Origin: Piscicola geometra
Taxonomy: Eukaryota; Annelida; Clitellata; Hirudinida; Piscicolidae
Assembly: GCA_943735955.1 (NCBI GenBank)
Contig: OX030960.1
Location: forward strand, 4,659,287-4,723,286
DNA length: 64,000 nt
Reading direction: 5' to 3'
Numbering within the stretch: position 1 is the first letter of the stretch; every line of letters begins with the position of its first letter. Shown in pieces: positions 51,628 to 64,000 of the stretch. The notes under the pieces are model-generated. The model was not told the origin of the DNA. It made no database searches and was given only the letters and a program-made list of their open reading frames with translations. The translations under genes were made by a program, and so were the position numbers.

Positions 51628-52665
51628 TAGAGACCGACCGAAATTCGGTTCAGTTTCGGCGCCGAAATTGCCAATTTTCCTTGTTTCGGCAATTTTTCGG
51701 TTTTGGCCGAAAATAATTTTGTAATTTCGGCTCAATTTCGGTTTCGGCCGAAATGGATCTCATATTTACCGAAAAACCGAAATTTTTATTTATTTATGTT
51801 GTTTATCTGATATATCTGTATTCTCAATCGAACCATTAAGTTCGGATTCGATTCTCTATTAGATATCTATTAGTTATCGTGGTTGATTGATTTATGGGTG
51901 TCATCAAACTAATTATTCGAATAACATATACAAGCATCTGGAACAACAATCATGTATTTGAAATTTAAGTAAATTGGGATACGTTCAATGATGATATTTA
52001 ACAAAACTTTTTTTAAGAAAATTCTATTTTTTAACATTTGTTTAAAAAAATGTTATTGTCAAAAGTAAGTATCTGTGTATCTTCAATCGAACTCGAATTA
52101 TTAAGTTTGGGTTCGATTCTCATCTCTATTAGATATCTATTAGATATCGTGGTTAATTGATTTATTGGTGACATAAGACTAATTGTTCGAATAACATATA
52201 CAAGCATGTGGAATTCTAGATATCCATGCTTTGAAAAACACTGTATATAAGTCGAAAGAACGACTTCGATTAATTGATTCAAAAATAAATTGTGAGAATG
52301 TCGTTGAATTCTATTTGAAAGTTTTTTTTACAAAATGTCAGTCTGACCAAAGCAAAGCCTGTCAACAACAAAAAAATTTTTGTTGAAAAACTTTTGTTTT
52401 TTGGCTTTAAATATACGCTTGTTTGGATTTACTTATTAAACTGGCATTGTCATCGTTAAATACTATTTTTTCATATTTAATAAAAATTGGAAAAAATTTC
52501 GGTTTTGGCCGAAAATCTTATTACAATTTCGGGTTAACTTCGGTTTCGGTCGAAAATTGATATTCAATTTCGGCTTAATTTCGGTTTCGGCCGAAAATGG
52601 GATTTTAATTTCGGCCTAATTTCGGTTTCGGCCGAAATAAAAATATCTGTTTCGGTCGGTCTCTA
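51628..52665. mobile_element. hAT-type MITE, copy 2 (TTCGGCCGAA family), with 8-bp TSD
   Basis: A 1038-bp element with ends TAGAGACCGACCGAAA / TTTCGGTCGGTCTCTA and a perfect 8-bp duplication ATTCACAC (51620-51627 and 52666-52673). It is collinear with the 21548-22505 copy, including the internal duplication. Its right end carries extra units of the palindromic TTTCGGTTTCGGCCGAAA array, which accounts for most of the 80-bp length difference. It has no coding capacity. Confidence 0.9.
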
Positions 52666-53409
52666 ATTCACACTCTATTACTTTATCTTTTCCTCCTAAA
52701 CCCATAAACTGTTGCATTAATTTATAAACTATTGTAGATCAGCCCGCTAATCAATCACTTTAAACATTGTTTAATTACCACTATTTCTCAAATACTTACT
52801 TTCAACTTTTGTCTATCTATCTATGAACCCTGTTCATCTAATTTTTACTCACCCTCCAGCCTTCTTCACACCACTTTTGCACAACCTCTCATCTCTCGCC
52901 ATGCCATCCATCAGACATCATGCCATTCCTGCATTAGACAGCTCCACTTCCCATGCACTTCCTACACTCTCTACTCAACTACATTTAATTATCTTTCTTT
53001 TTAAAATTAAATGCTTTTTGTTTTTCTTTTTTCAAGTTCAATTTGCTAAAAAGTTTAATATTATTTTTACTTTTCTAGTACACGTTTTAACATGTAATAT
53101 TACTACATATAGTTTTAATAACGTGTTTAATAAGATACATTTTTTTATGATTCTATTATATAATTTTAAAATTATTCTTTTTTTTCATGTTTTTTTTAGT
53201 CCTCGCTTTTAATGAATTTTGTAGTTTAATTCTCGTTTGACTTTTAGATTGATTATATCATTTTTATCTGGCAATAGCAGCTAATTGTCAAAACATTCAC
53301 ACTGCCGTTCATCAAAATGTATACTCAGAAAACTGCAATTGTTCAAAAAACTATTTTAATCTGCAAGTCTATACCCTTCAATCAGTTTAATTGCTTCTAG
53401 TACATCGAC

Positions 53410-53480
53410 TACAACAACTACTACTACTACCACTAATACTACTAATACTCCATTTACTACTACTAATACTACTACTATTC
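53410..53480 (+). repeat. (ACT/AAT)n triplet repeat
   Basis: Imperfect ACT, AAT and ATT triplets, similar in composition to the coding repeat at 25.6-25.8 kb but not in an open gene. Confidence 0.8.
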
Positions 53481-55957
53481 TCCCTATTTATATTACTATT
53501 TTCTTCTTCTTTGTTTCTTATTAATTATAATAATATTAATATCATTAATGGTTTTAAAAAATTATAATATTAATTTTATCATAATAATACCACCACTATT
53601 GCCATTGAAATGACGTCTGCTCGAGAAAGAAGCATCAATAACCACATGCTTGGGGCCATCTAAACAACCATAACGAGACTTATATAGATTCTAAGTATCG
53701 CCAAAGAGAAAAAATCCCCGTATTTTTGTAAATACTTAAAAAACTTTTTTTAGTTTTTGTTTAATCAGAGTTTTGGCTTGCTTGAACAAGAATTGAAGAA
53801 ACTTTTGAATGCGAAAAGTGAAACAGAAAATGGGATAAAACTTTAAAAAGAAGTCACTTACAAGGTGTTTGTTTTCAAAGCAACTTCTTAGAATCTTTTT
53901 TAAAAATATTTTTTTAAAAACTTGAATAAACACTTCAAACGCATAAGTTTAAGGATACAATTTTTTACTAAGTAAAATTTTTCTTTTTTGATTAAAACGC
54001 GATGAAAATTTAGAAAGAATTTAATGTATGAATTTTTAACGATTATTTCACAAGTTTTAACAATTTTTGTTTTCCTAAGACAAGCTTTCAAAAGCACGCT
54101 GATATTACATTTTTGAAATAGTTATCTTTCATTTATGTTTAGTTCAAAAAGTATTTTTAAATTTTAAATTTCTAAATTCTTTCATTTGCTTCGATATGCA
54201 GGATAATCATGCGATCGAGTCTGCAATTAATATTCCATGGGTTATGACTGCCTCGTTACGACGCTTTCAGAGCTCTTTCGCATTCAACACCACATCCTTG
54301 AGCTCTCTAATCCCATCTAGCAGTCTTATCTCTGCCGTTCAAACTCTTCTAAATAAAATGAAATTCTTTTTTAGAGAAACACGAAAAAAAAATATTTACG
54401 ACAAGTTTAAAAATAAAATATTATAATAAAGTTTGTATTAAAATCTCTTATAAAACTTATATTGTTTCTCAATAAGGCCTCATAAGAAATGATTTAATGT
54501 AGAGATTTTGAAATTATTCAAAACATAATAAGTGACTTTAAAGCTTTTGTTTTCAGGATAAAACTTGGCATGCTATTGTGGATAGCCACTGAAGTGTGGG
54601 GGGTGTGGTCGACGTTGCTGATAGAGTCTGCGTTGAGACTTTCCATGCTCCCATCATGCCTTTTCACTTTTTAGATCATCGTTAACTTCCATCGCTACAT
54701 TTTCTTATTGGATCCTCCTCCAGCCCCTACTCAACACTTCTCCGCGCCATTGTGCACAACTACGTTGCTACCTTTAATTGCTCTTTGAAGACTTATTCGC
54801 ATGACATGACTGTAACATAAAGATGATTTCTTTCTGTAGACCGCCTGCGATCAAATAATCTTACACAAATTTATTTTTGAAGTTAGTTGCATGATTATTT
54901 TATTTTATTCATCATTTGTGACATTTGTCTAAAAAAATATTTGTTCCAAATGTAAAAGGTAGTTTAAAAATAAATTAATGTTTTTTAAACGGGGCTTCAA
55001 AATAAAATATGTTATCGTTTTAAAAGCTTTTTAATCAACATTTTCATGACATCTAACCATTATATTTGAATATGTTTCAAAACTATTTGCTTTTTACTTA
55101 ATCTGATTTTACGCTTATTTTTTAAATAAAAATCGACTTAAAATAAATTCGGCTTAGATTTATTTAAACGCATTTAATGAGAATTAATAGGAGCTTTTCA
55201 AAAATAGGAAAGAAAAATTTTTTTGTTTAACTACTGGTACTTGAAAATAGATTCTTTTAAAAATTTGTATTAATTAGAATAATGCTTGTAATTATATTTT
55301 CCATGCTTTTTAGTTTTAGAACTTGAATTTTTAAAACTTTCACAACGAAACGACTGCTGTATTCCTTGAAAAGAATATTGATAAAAGCCCCAAGAAAATG
55401 GTGAAACATTAAAGAACTATTTGTAGTAAACTTTTTTGGCGCTTTTCACTTTTGTTAATGACAAAGAGGCGGGAACTCGACAAATTTAAACGGCTAATCA
55501 TACCGAAAACGACCAAAGCTTACATAAAAGTTTTCTGACATGCCTGAAAGATGGAAAACAAGAGTCAATACACGGACCTTCAGTCAATACCTACTTGTTT
55601 GAACTCGTTTAAGGCAAAGAAATTAACCTAAAAAATTAAAAATTCTATATCCATTAAATAACTCATATATTTACAAACAAAATCAAAATTAGTTTAAGAG
55701 CCTTTGACAGATTTCGATAAAATCCTTTATAAAAAAATGTAAGAATTTTTTCTTTACGTTTTTATAAAATAAAAAGTTTACGAGTACATAGAATGTTTAA
55801 GGCGAAGGCTGTAATAATGAATCGCTATCTAATTAATCACAAACTGCGTAAAAATGAACACAGGCTTGCTAACCTTTTCCACTTGGCAGTATTCCTTTTT
55901 CCAAGCCACTGCACACTTATATAAGCACCGTTACGTGCCCATCTATGTATAAAAAAA

Positions 55958-56008
55958 CGAGTTTAATCAAGAAGACAAGACTCTGCCGAACGTTTTTAAA
56001 CTTTTTAA
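55958..56008 (+). repeat. Dispersed repeat fragment
   Basis: ACGAGT, TTAATCAAGAAG and AGACAAGACTCTGCCGAACG, then a TTTT-rich tail, recur with small changes at 61126-61196. The second copy extends into TTTTGCCATCTTCAG. It looks like a piece of a retroelement. Confidence 0.6.
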
Positions 56009-57036
56009 ACATTTGAAATTTTAGTTTTTGGAAGCCATTACATAGAAAAAATTAAACTGATTTAATTCATCTCTTAATGTTTTTTAAAAATTCATTTAAA
56101 ATGTAATTAAGTCCTAAATGAATAATTTATTGATTTGGATTGAATAATGGACCCTTCCAGAAGCAACTAAAAAATTTCAAGAAGAAAAAACAAGCACTCT
56201 AAATTACATAGTTTTGCATTTATATGACATCATTATTCTAATACAAAACGAAGCTTTCGAAGAACGGATATTTGAAAATTAAAGAAAAACAAACGAGTTT
56301 CAATTTTCTACTAAAGCTTATACAATTCTTGTTTTAATTATTTATTTTTACCTTTTTTGACAATTAAACGGGATGCGACTTATACATGGTCTTTACGGTA
56401 TATCTTGACTGAGATCAATATGTATTCAAGTATCTTCTCAGTAAAACCCATCGTACGACTTTAACTCCGTTTAATTAATATTTATCAAACTATTTATCTT
56501 ACTTTTAATTGTTTAATAGTTTTTTATTTAGGAAGAGAAGCAACTAAATATCAATTATTCGAAAAACAATAGATGTATGAGGAATAGGATAAAGCTATAT
56601 ATCCGCCTTTTTTGAATTATAATCGACCAAACACAAACAATTCCACACTCGTGCATCTATCACATCAAATACTCCGTCCAGCTTACACAAAAGAGTCCAA
56701 AACATCGTCACAATAATTATAATGATTATAAAAGCTGATTTATAGAGTACTTTATTTGAAATTACGTAGTATCGATCATTAGACTAGTCTTTAAATTTTT
56801 TATGAACTTGAAGGCTTAAACAAATAAAAGACCTAAAGCATTTCGTGTCTTTTCGACAGAACGGTTGAAACAAGCTCTAATAATTGAAACTATATAAATA
56901 ATTTAGCTTTGTGATGTTTATTGAGTATCATAACAACAGTATAAAAAATTGACTTGAACAAAAATTGTCTACCTGCTCACTACCTTTGGTTTATCCAATT
57001 TATTTTGCTAATCCAGATCTCTTTAGATTCCTCAAA

Positions 57037-59783
57037 ATGAACATGAGTTTGTGGATATACCTTTCAAAAGTTACTTTTTTCTTACTGCTCTTAGAAATAA
57101 TGGAAACGGTTGCCAGGAATTATAGATTGTGTGAAAGCAACGGTTTTGTATGTAGTACACAAGTCCCAGATGCCATTTTCTTTCAAGTACGCAGTTCAAA
57201 ATCATGTGCTAGTTTATGTTCCAGCTACCAAGTCGACCCTGTCAATCCGTTTATCAACAGCGAAACAATCAAAAATACTCTATTCTCTGTCAGTACCCTC
57301 TCTAGCACTATAGAGAAATATAATTCATTGTCTTGGGAAAATATTTGGAGTTTTACACTGGATATGGAAAAAAACTCGATTACTTTCGGATCTCTCAGCT
57401 TCAATGCGTCTGAATTGCCTCCAATTGATTATCACAGATTTTCATTTTTCCTCGGTTGTGTCGCTTTCAATTACGAAACTATCAGTCAAACCTGTCTACT
57501 TTACAAAGCTAAACCAGAATACCATCTCTCTTCTCTACCACTCAACATTACTTTCTTCTATGATATGATAATCAGCTCTAAAAGTTTTGAGGGTTTATAT
57601 CTCAACCAACCGAATTCGCAAATTGGACCATTTAATGGCTACTCCTGTAATCATTATCAAGTCGGTTTATCATACTGAAAATGTAATATATAGTAGCTTA
57701 ATGCTTATTACATTTTTCAGATGAAGGTCTATCCAAAGCAATCTTGCTTTTTCGGTTAGTCTATTCCGTTTAACTACTTTTTAATGCTTATATACGAATT
57801 AAAATGAAATTGATTCTAAATCGAATAATTCATGGCTAATTTACTATAAATCTAATACTTTAGGAAAAGCTGATTGCTCTGAGTATGAACTGCAGGGTCC
57901 CGAAGACAACGGGGTTTACTATATTTCAACACCTTTCGGCGTCAGACCAGTCTTTTGTCATTATTCAGTCCTTGGAGGGAAACCATTAATCGGAATGGTG
58001 AGTTACAATCACTTAAACTAAATTTCAATATTTTCACAAACTTAATTTTTTTGAAAAAAAGCTTATTCAAAGAAGAGTGACAGGAATTACAAATTTCAAT
58101 CGCAATTGGACGGAATTCGAAGATGGTTTCGGAGAAATTGACGGAGAACAATGGCTAGGTGAGATTTTAAATTTTTAATAGCACGTTCTGAAATCTGATG
58201 AAAACTTTAAATTTACAGGTAACATAAATATAAGTTTTTTTACCAATTGGAAAAGCTACAAGTTAGCGATAGAGATCGTAGGTTCAAATGACACTTTCAT
58301 TTATGCTGTGTACAACTCGTTCAAAGTTGCTGACTCCAGCCAGAACTACAAGTTGTCGGTAAGTTAAATTTTTTTATAATTAGATTCAATTGCTGAACTA
58401 TTTAATTCAAGTCGCAAAAATGATATAATTATTAATCATATTTTTATTTTTACATATACAACACAAAAAATATTTAGTAGAAAAAATCAGAAAAACGCAA
58501 CAAAAATTTCTGAAGCCATTTGGGTCATTCCACAGAATTTCGACTAATGAAAATTTATAAAACTTTTATGTTATGTTTATTTATTGTTTTTAATTAAATC
58601 AACTTAAATATTGATTAAGATTATGTTATGTTTATTAATTGTTTTTAATTAAATCAACTTAAATATTGATTAAGATTGTGTTATGTTTATTAATTGTTTT
58701 TAGTTAGATCAACTTAAATATTGATTAAGGTTTACTAAATTCATCAATTTTTGTCTGAAAAAAATAAATAATGCATGAGCACTCCTAAAATGCTGTTTTG
58801 ACAAAATATTGTTTGTTAGGGGCTCAAGAAAAAAACTGATTAAAAATATTTTTACAAATAAGAAATTTTTTAATTTTATTTTTGATTCAAAGAATGATTG
58901 AAAAATGTTAAGAGAAAAAAAAGACAAAATAGATGGGGAAACATTGAAAATTTTAAGATCAAACTTTTGACCACCAAAAAAAACATTATCCTATATTTAT
59001 ATTTAAACCATTAAATTATTTTTAAATAGAACATTCAAATACCTTTGTCTTGGTTTACTACATTATTCGTTCTAATAAATAAAAGCTGAGATATTTCAAA
59101 TTGAATTGAGATGGGATTTTGATTTAGGCGAACTTTGAAGGTCAATAACTCGACAACTTTAAAAAAATTTTTTTTTTATTTTTATAGACAACGTATCTAA
59201 GTATAATATAAAAGTTTCACAAATTTCTGAGGGGGGGGTGTAAAATTAAATTTATTTTGGTCGAAATTCTATAGAAGGACCCATTTCATAAATAATAAAA
59301 TAATACAGTTTATGTTATAAAAATTATCAAGTTAACAAGAAAGTTAAGATTTGATATTATCAAACATCGGTTTTTTATGAATCTTTGTTTTCCAATGAAA
59401 ACACACTTAAAAATCACTTTGAATCCCATTCTCTCTGTCGAAAAATTTATTAATGTACTTAGTATAAACCGTTGAAACGCATTTTTTAGGTTTTACATTT
59501 TTTAAAAAGCAAATAAAAAGTTTGGCTTATTCTGAGAGACTTTTTGTTCAACCAGGTTTCAGATTTTTCCGGAAATGGAGAAGATGCTATGAGTTATCAC
59601 AACGGAATGAGCTTCAGCACTCCAGACAGGGATAATGATTTGTATGAGGAAAGTTGCGCCATATTATGTAGTAGTAGTTGGTGGTTCAACAGGTGTTACC
59701 AATCAAACTTGAATATAGCCATGGGAGTGAATGGATGGAGAATTTTAGTTTTGAAGAAATCTCTAATGAAAATTTGTCTTTAA
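57037..59783 (+). CDS. Secreted PAN-like plus fibrinogen-related domain (FReD) protein, 418 aa
   Basis: Exons 57037-57660, 57721-57754, 57864-57997, 58062-58158, 58219-58358 and 59556-59783 join in phase and end in TAA. A signal peptide (LWIYLSKVTFFLLLLEIM) is followed by a Cys-containing PAN/apple-like region (FVCSTQVPDAIFFQ, CASLC, GCVAFNYETISQTCLLY). The fibrinogen C-terminal domain starts at DCSEYELQGPEDNGVYYI. It continues through LIQRRVTGITNFNRNW, GFGEIDGEQWLG, YNSFKVADSSQNYKL, SYHNGMSFSTPDRDND (calcium site) and the cysteines around SSWWFNRCYQSNLN. The end, GVNGWRILVLKKSLMKIC, is shorter than usual: about 10 residues between SNLN and GVN are missing. Invertebrate FReD proteins act as secreted lectins in recognition or defence; that role here is inferred from family only. 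The first ATG in frame was chosen as start. AATAAA at 60041 may be its polyadenylation signal. Confidence 0.93.
58566..58730 (+). repeat. 55-bp minisatellite, three copies
   Basis: Three tandem 55-bp units starting TTATGTTATGTTTATT and containing AAATCAACTTAAATATTG, with only a few differences between copies. Located in intron 5 of the FReD gene. Confidence 0.92.
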
Positions 59784-62500
59784 AATAATTTAAACAAAGA
59801 ATTTTAAATTTAACAAATTCATACATAGAAGAAAGTAGGATATAGTGGAACACCGTTTACTTTTTAAAATAACACAACTAGTTTTAGGACAAGAATTCTT
59901 ACAACTTCATTAGTTTAATATGTTCTTTGTAAAAAAATTCATGGAATAGTTAGGTAATATAGAATAAGGGAATGAAATTAATGAAACAGCAAAAAGACGT
60001 TATAAAACTTTTATACATTTTTACTTTTCAAACTTAAATGAATAAAAAGCAAAAACATGGGATCTAAAAATAAAAATAACCAGACACTTATTACAGCGCT
60101 TTTAATAAATTCAAAAGCGCGGTTGATTGACATCCATAGATTGTCTAATTCTACTCATTGTCTGTAACACCACATTTTTCTCAAAGCACTTTAATCATTT
60201 AAAATAGTTTCTATGAATTTATGTTAAAAAATTCTAAACCCACGTCAAAAAAATACACTTCATGGCATTGCAGATTGAAGTCGTTTGGAAATGAATCAAA
60301 ACGTTAAAGCACTATTTTACATAATGTTTACACCATGTTCAATGTGCAGCTATGTTTTATGCAAAAAGAACAAGATTTAAAAATTACTCACGAAAATATC
60401 CATTAATTTACTATTTCAAAATCTATGTATTTGCATCATTGGGAGCTTTAGAGAAGAAAATTAAACGATAACAAATTATTTAGCTTTCTTCAAAAAATAA
60501 TTGCTATCAATCTTAAAACCCTTCATACTTGTTATTGTTTTATAAAGATTCATTTAATTCGATTTTCGATTTTTCATACACTGCTAGTTTTTCCATTGTC
60601 TTTGCTAGATATTTTTGACGTTTCATCCCACAAATGACTATTTCTAACAACGTTTTCTTTGTGCACTTTAAAAACTTAACAATTGTTGATCACTAATTTT
60701 TCATATTGAAACATTTGAATTTGAATAAAACAATCATTTGAAAGTTTAAAAAGTTTAATCAGTGTGATATTTTCTGAAACCAGTCCTGCTCTTCGAAAAC
60801 TTCGAAAAGGTTCTAAGAAGAGAACAAAAAAATATAAAAATCATTGAAAAAGAATATTTAACGAATGCGCCTAGAAATTATATATACAAATACATGTATA
60901 TATAATATGTTTGCAAAAGAATTTTCCAAAAAATACTTTCCCCGAAAATACTCACATAAAAGAATGCATTGTGAGTGCTTATTTCATTGAGACATACGTC
61001 CATATGTGAGCGATATTTATCTCCATTACAATTATGCTTGCTGAATATTTTATCACCATTGAAGATTGAAAGACTAAAACATATGATACAATTCATGGAT
61101 AATTATAAATTCAGGTTAGTTACAAAAACGAGTATAATCAGGAAGGAAAGACAAGACTCTGCCGAACGTTTTAGAACTTTTGCCATCTTCAGTTATTTCT
61201 CCAGATGCTGAAGCATTGTAAAACTTGTATAAACCAGTCATAAATATTTATTTTAAATATGATTATAATGATGTTTGGAAAAACTTTTTTAAAAACTGAT
61301 TTCAATCCTTTGGAATATAAAAAAATTATTATAAAAAAATAGTTTTATATGAAAAAGAGCAAAACACAAGAATTGAAGTTGTTCACACAAATGCTTTTTC
61401 GTGATCTCAAAAATCATCATTTACTTATATTTGTAAATCTAAGCCGAGAGTGGTTTTCAATTTCGATTTTAAGAGACGCTTTGAATGTTTCAAAAAAGGG
61501 AATTTGTAGACATTGCAAGGCCACCTCGGACGAACATCTTTAAACTTGTCAATTTTTAATCCAATGATAACACTCAGTTTTTACAATTTCATTTTTTAAA
61601 TCAAAATGAATTTTCGATACATTGATTAAACGCCAAAGAGAAATTTTTTTTTTCTGTTTGATTTGACGGCCTTCTTGAAATTAAATTATTTCATTTTTTT
61701 CTTCCAAAAGGGGCGCTGATTACGAAGTAAAAAAAAGTCTTTACACATACACAATTATACTAAAATAAATAAATACATTTTAAAACATGAAAAAAACTGG
61801 CTTAAGGGTAAAGTAGATAAAATGGCTTGAAATACAGCATTCAAGTTACAAATCAGTGATGGCATAAAAATGTCCAGCTACTGGATGGATAGCTAATACA
61901 AAATTCAACTTCTCCCAAAACTCAATGTACTGAAACATGTGTGAATTATTTTTGGCATACAGCATGAAGCATGAGTAATCCATAATTTTATTTTAAATTT
62001 TTTCATGCGTCCAAGAAGTCCTCCATCACAAGTTATCGTCATTAGGCTTTTTTATTAATTCTAGGCCATTAATCCACCTGCCTCTACAGTTCTTGGCTAT
62101 TCTTGACTGATATCGTGGCCCATTACTTACCGCTCGAAACATGATCTCGAACAGCAAAATAGGATTAGGTAGGCAAACTCAGCGGCATCTTATTTTAATG
62201 CCATTTTGTTTGCCTTCTGTTTGAAATAGAATTCAGGCTTAGTACCATAATATCAGCGACTCCTTAGCTCTATGATACTAATTCAAACTAAAAAGTTTTA
62301 AATAAAATATTAAAGTTATAGAATCTGAAAATAAATAGAGAACTTTTTTTTTCGTAAGTGAAAAGTTATCTCTTATTCTCAGCGGGTGCAGTCTTTGTTT
62401 TCGGAATTGTAGTTTTTGTTTTATATAAAAATTGCCAATAAACTTCATTAACCTTCATAATCTACCTTTAAGCGTTCTTTTCGTTTTCCAGTTGAACAAT
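59784..62500. other. Intergenic region with no recognised gene
   Basis: AT-rich 2.7 kb downstream of the FReD gene. It contains the FReD 3' UTR (AATAAA at 60041-60046) and a retroelement-like fragment at about 61126-61215. Open frames at 60975 and 61349 have no family features. Confidence 0.5.
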
Positions 62501-62504
62501 TTTT

Positions 62505-62700
62505 TGCTAAACGTTTTTTTTCTTACTGTGGTCCTCTTTTATGGAATTCTTTACCCTCTTCTCTAACTTCAACTTAGTCACTAATACCTTTCCGTCGAGG
62601 CCTGAAGACGTACTTGCTCAAAACGTGATGGCTGAGTGCTTTTGTTCACTTAGTAAAAGGCGCTATACAAATATTTAGAAATTAATTGATTGATTAAGTA
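62505..62700 (+). mobile_element. 5'-truncated non-LTR retrotransposon (LINE) 3' end
   Basis: A short frame FSYCGPLLWNSLPSSLTST then stop (62518-62577) matches the GP-LWNSLP-SL motif found near the C-terminus of LINE ORF2 proteins. It is followed by a 3' UTR ending in TTTTGTTCACTTAGTAAA, GGCGCTATACAAAT and an ATTGATTGATT tail. Upstream sequence in this frame is already stopped, so this is a dead fragment. Confidence 0.65.
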
Positions 62701-64000
62701 AATCTAGCTTTTCTAGGTTGTGCATTCACTTTATTAACCAAGCCACCACTATTTTATTCGTTTTGAATAAACACTTTTATTGAACACACTTTTGCTAGAA
62801 GTGAAAAAATAATTTTTAAAACTCTCATTTTAGTTTATTATTGATTTAAGCTTACTAAATCGATTTTTGTTTTATTTTACGAATAAACTTAAATACTAAA
62901 ATATTATTTAATTTTATTCTCTAAGTTTCAGTTTAAAACAAATAATATCTCTTTTTCCAAAGTTTTTGCACATTTATTTATTGTTTTAAAAAAAATAAAA
63001 ATTATTTGCTCGCTACACATCCACTTTCCATGATGGACAAGGGTAGCATGAATGACCCTCAAGCAAGCCTCAAGATCTGCCTGACGTTATTAGTCATGTG
63101 ATTTTTCTTCTTCTTTCCAAATTTACCATAGCATTCATTCCGATGATTTCGTTACGTTGTAGCATTTTGAAAATTACGTCACTTCACGTCGACAAAACAT
63201 GCTAGTATTTCCATGACACGCTCAAAGGCTGTTCATTGGGTTGCAAGATGTGGGGATCGATGTAAAAGTTGTGTGAAGAATGGTTGAAAGAATAACAGGT
63301 GTAGATATTTTGGTAATAATAGTAGTATTAGAAAAAATATATATTTAAAATACTTTAAAATATATTTGGAAACGTACATATTTTAATAATGGTGTTTATT
63401 TCAATTTTCACCACTATCACTGCCATCACTATCAATAAGTTAAATGCAAAAAGCTTCTTTCAAATCTTATATGAAAATCTTAATTATTAATGTTTTAAGC
63501 TTAATCCTGAAGTATTTCAAGCAAAGAATTTTCGAAACAGGCTCTAGAGATGAAAAAATTGGAATTATTTGTCATTATTATAAAACTGGAAAAAGTCAAA
63601 GTAAATTTCTACATATTGAAATTTAAAAACTACCAATTATAATTCTCATTTGAGCTCTCACATAAAAACCAAATAACTTGAAAAAAATAATAATGTGAAA
63701 TTTTTTCCCTTTCAAAAAGTTTTCAAAAATGAAAAAGTATTTTTTACAATCTTTATTAAATATCATTAAGTGAATATATTTTCCAATATACCGGAATTGT
63801 TAAATATTACTATTAATGAGTGGTTTAAAGGATAATATGAAAAAAGAGCTTTTAAAAAGAGTATAGTTTCTCCAAGGTGAACAAATAATAATGTCCACTT
63901 TGTGAAAATAAAATTTTAGTAGGAATCGGAATTTTCGTATTCAACAAAATTTAAAAAACTCAACAAAATTTCGAATACATAAACAAAAGAAAGTTAGTAA
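62701..64000. other. Right-hand flank
   Basis: AT-rich, with dispersed repeat copy B at 63005-63285. The open frame at 63444-63626 has no recognisable domain. No gene is supported to the window edge. Confidence 0.5.
63005..63285 (-). repeat. Dispersed repeat, copy B (inverted relative to 22745-23020)
   Basis: Reverse complement of copy A, with scattered substitutions over about 270 bp. Confidence 0.8.

Larger units (their letters stand above)
52674..57036. other. Intergenic region with no recognised gene
   Basis: 4.4 kb with an (ACT/AAT)n tract at 53410-53480, an AT-rich body and a GC-richer patch at 54560-54800. A short repeat at about 55958-56008 is shared with 61126-61180. Open frames at 52823 and 54196 have no recognisable domain. 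Confidence 0.5.

Noticed and set aside
1..64000. CRISPR arrays, bacterial operons or prophage
   Set aside because: Spliced animal genes throughout; no regularly spaced identical repeats with unique spacers.

Overview
This is animal nuclear DNA: about 30% GC, with short coding exons split by GT-AG introns, long AT-rich introns, microsatellites and DNA-transposon remnants. The gene set fits a bilaterian: neuroligin, CCN family, RAD51AP1, a PARP12/TIPARP-like enzyme, a fibrinogen-related protein and 2,3-bisphosphoglycerate (BPG)-dependent phosphoglycerate mutase. N/K/Q/T-rich insertions inside otherwise conserved proteins, and tRNA-like SINE heads, suggest a lophotrochozoan (annelid or leech type). 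That placement is inference only.

Layout. A neuroligin-like gene on the minus strand fills 3821-13676; four exons are visible and its 3' part is not identified. A decayed pogo/Tigger transposon with TA target site and intact terminal inverted repeats lies at 14984-16721. The stretch 16722-23710 is non-coding and holds a GC-rich hairpin, a tRNA-like element and a hAT-type MITE. A 7-exon plus-strand gene (23720-29561) encodes a 1671-residue mono-ADP-ribosyltransferase with a RING-like Cys/His cluster. A mobile-element candidate with inverted ends (29768-31010) follows it.

A RAD51AP1 orthologue (minus, 31139-33079, 7 exons) and phosphoglycerate mutase (plus, 33608-36000, 7 exons) are head to head across about 530 bp. 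Mutase then converges on a CCN-family matricellular gene (minus, 36939-50508, 6 exons over 13.5 kb). A second copy of the hAT-type MITE is at 51628-52665. A secreted PAN/fibrinogen-domain gene (plus, 57037-59783, 6 exons) follows, and the rest is non-coding with a LINE 3' end and a repeat inverted relative to one at 22.7 kb.

The genes are not a functional cluster: they cover synaptic adhesion, ADP-ribosylation, recombination, glycolysis, matrix signalling and secreted lectin-like recognition. All exon joins were worked out by hand from GT/AG sites, reading phase and family conservation, and every joined frame is consistent. No wholly new system is evident. The best leads are the RING plus ADP-ribosyltransferase architecture with its SUMO-consensus cluster, and two MITE families built from short palindromic terminal repeats.
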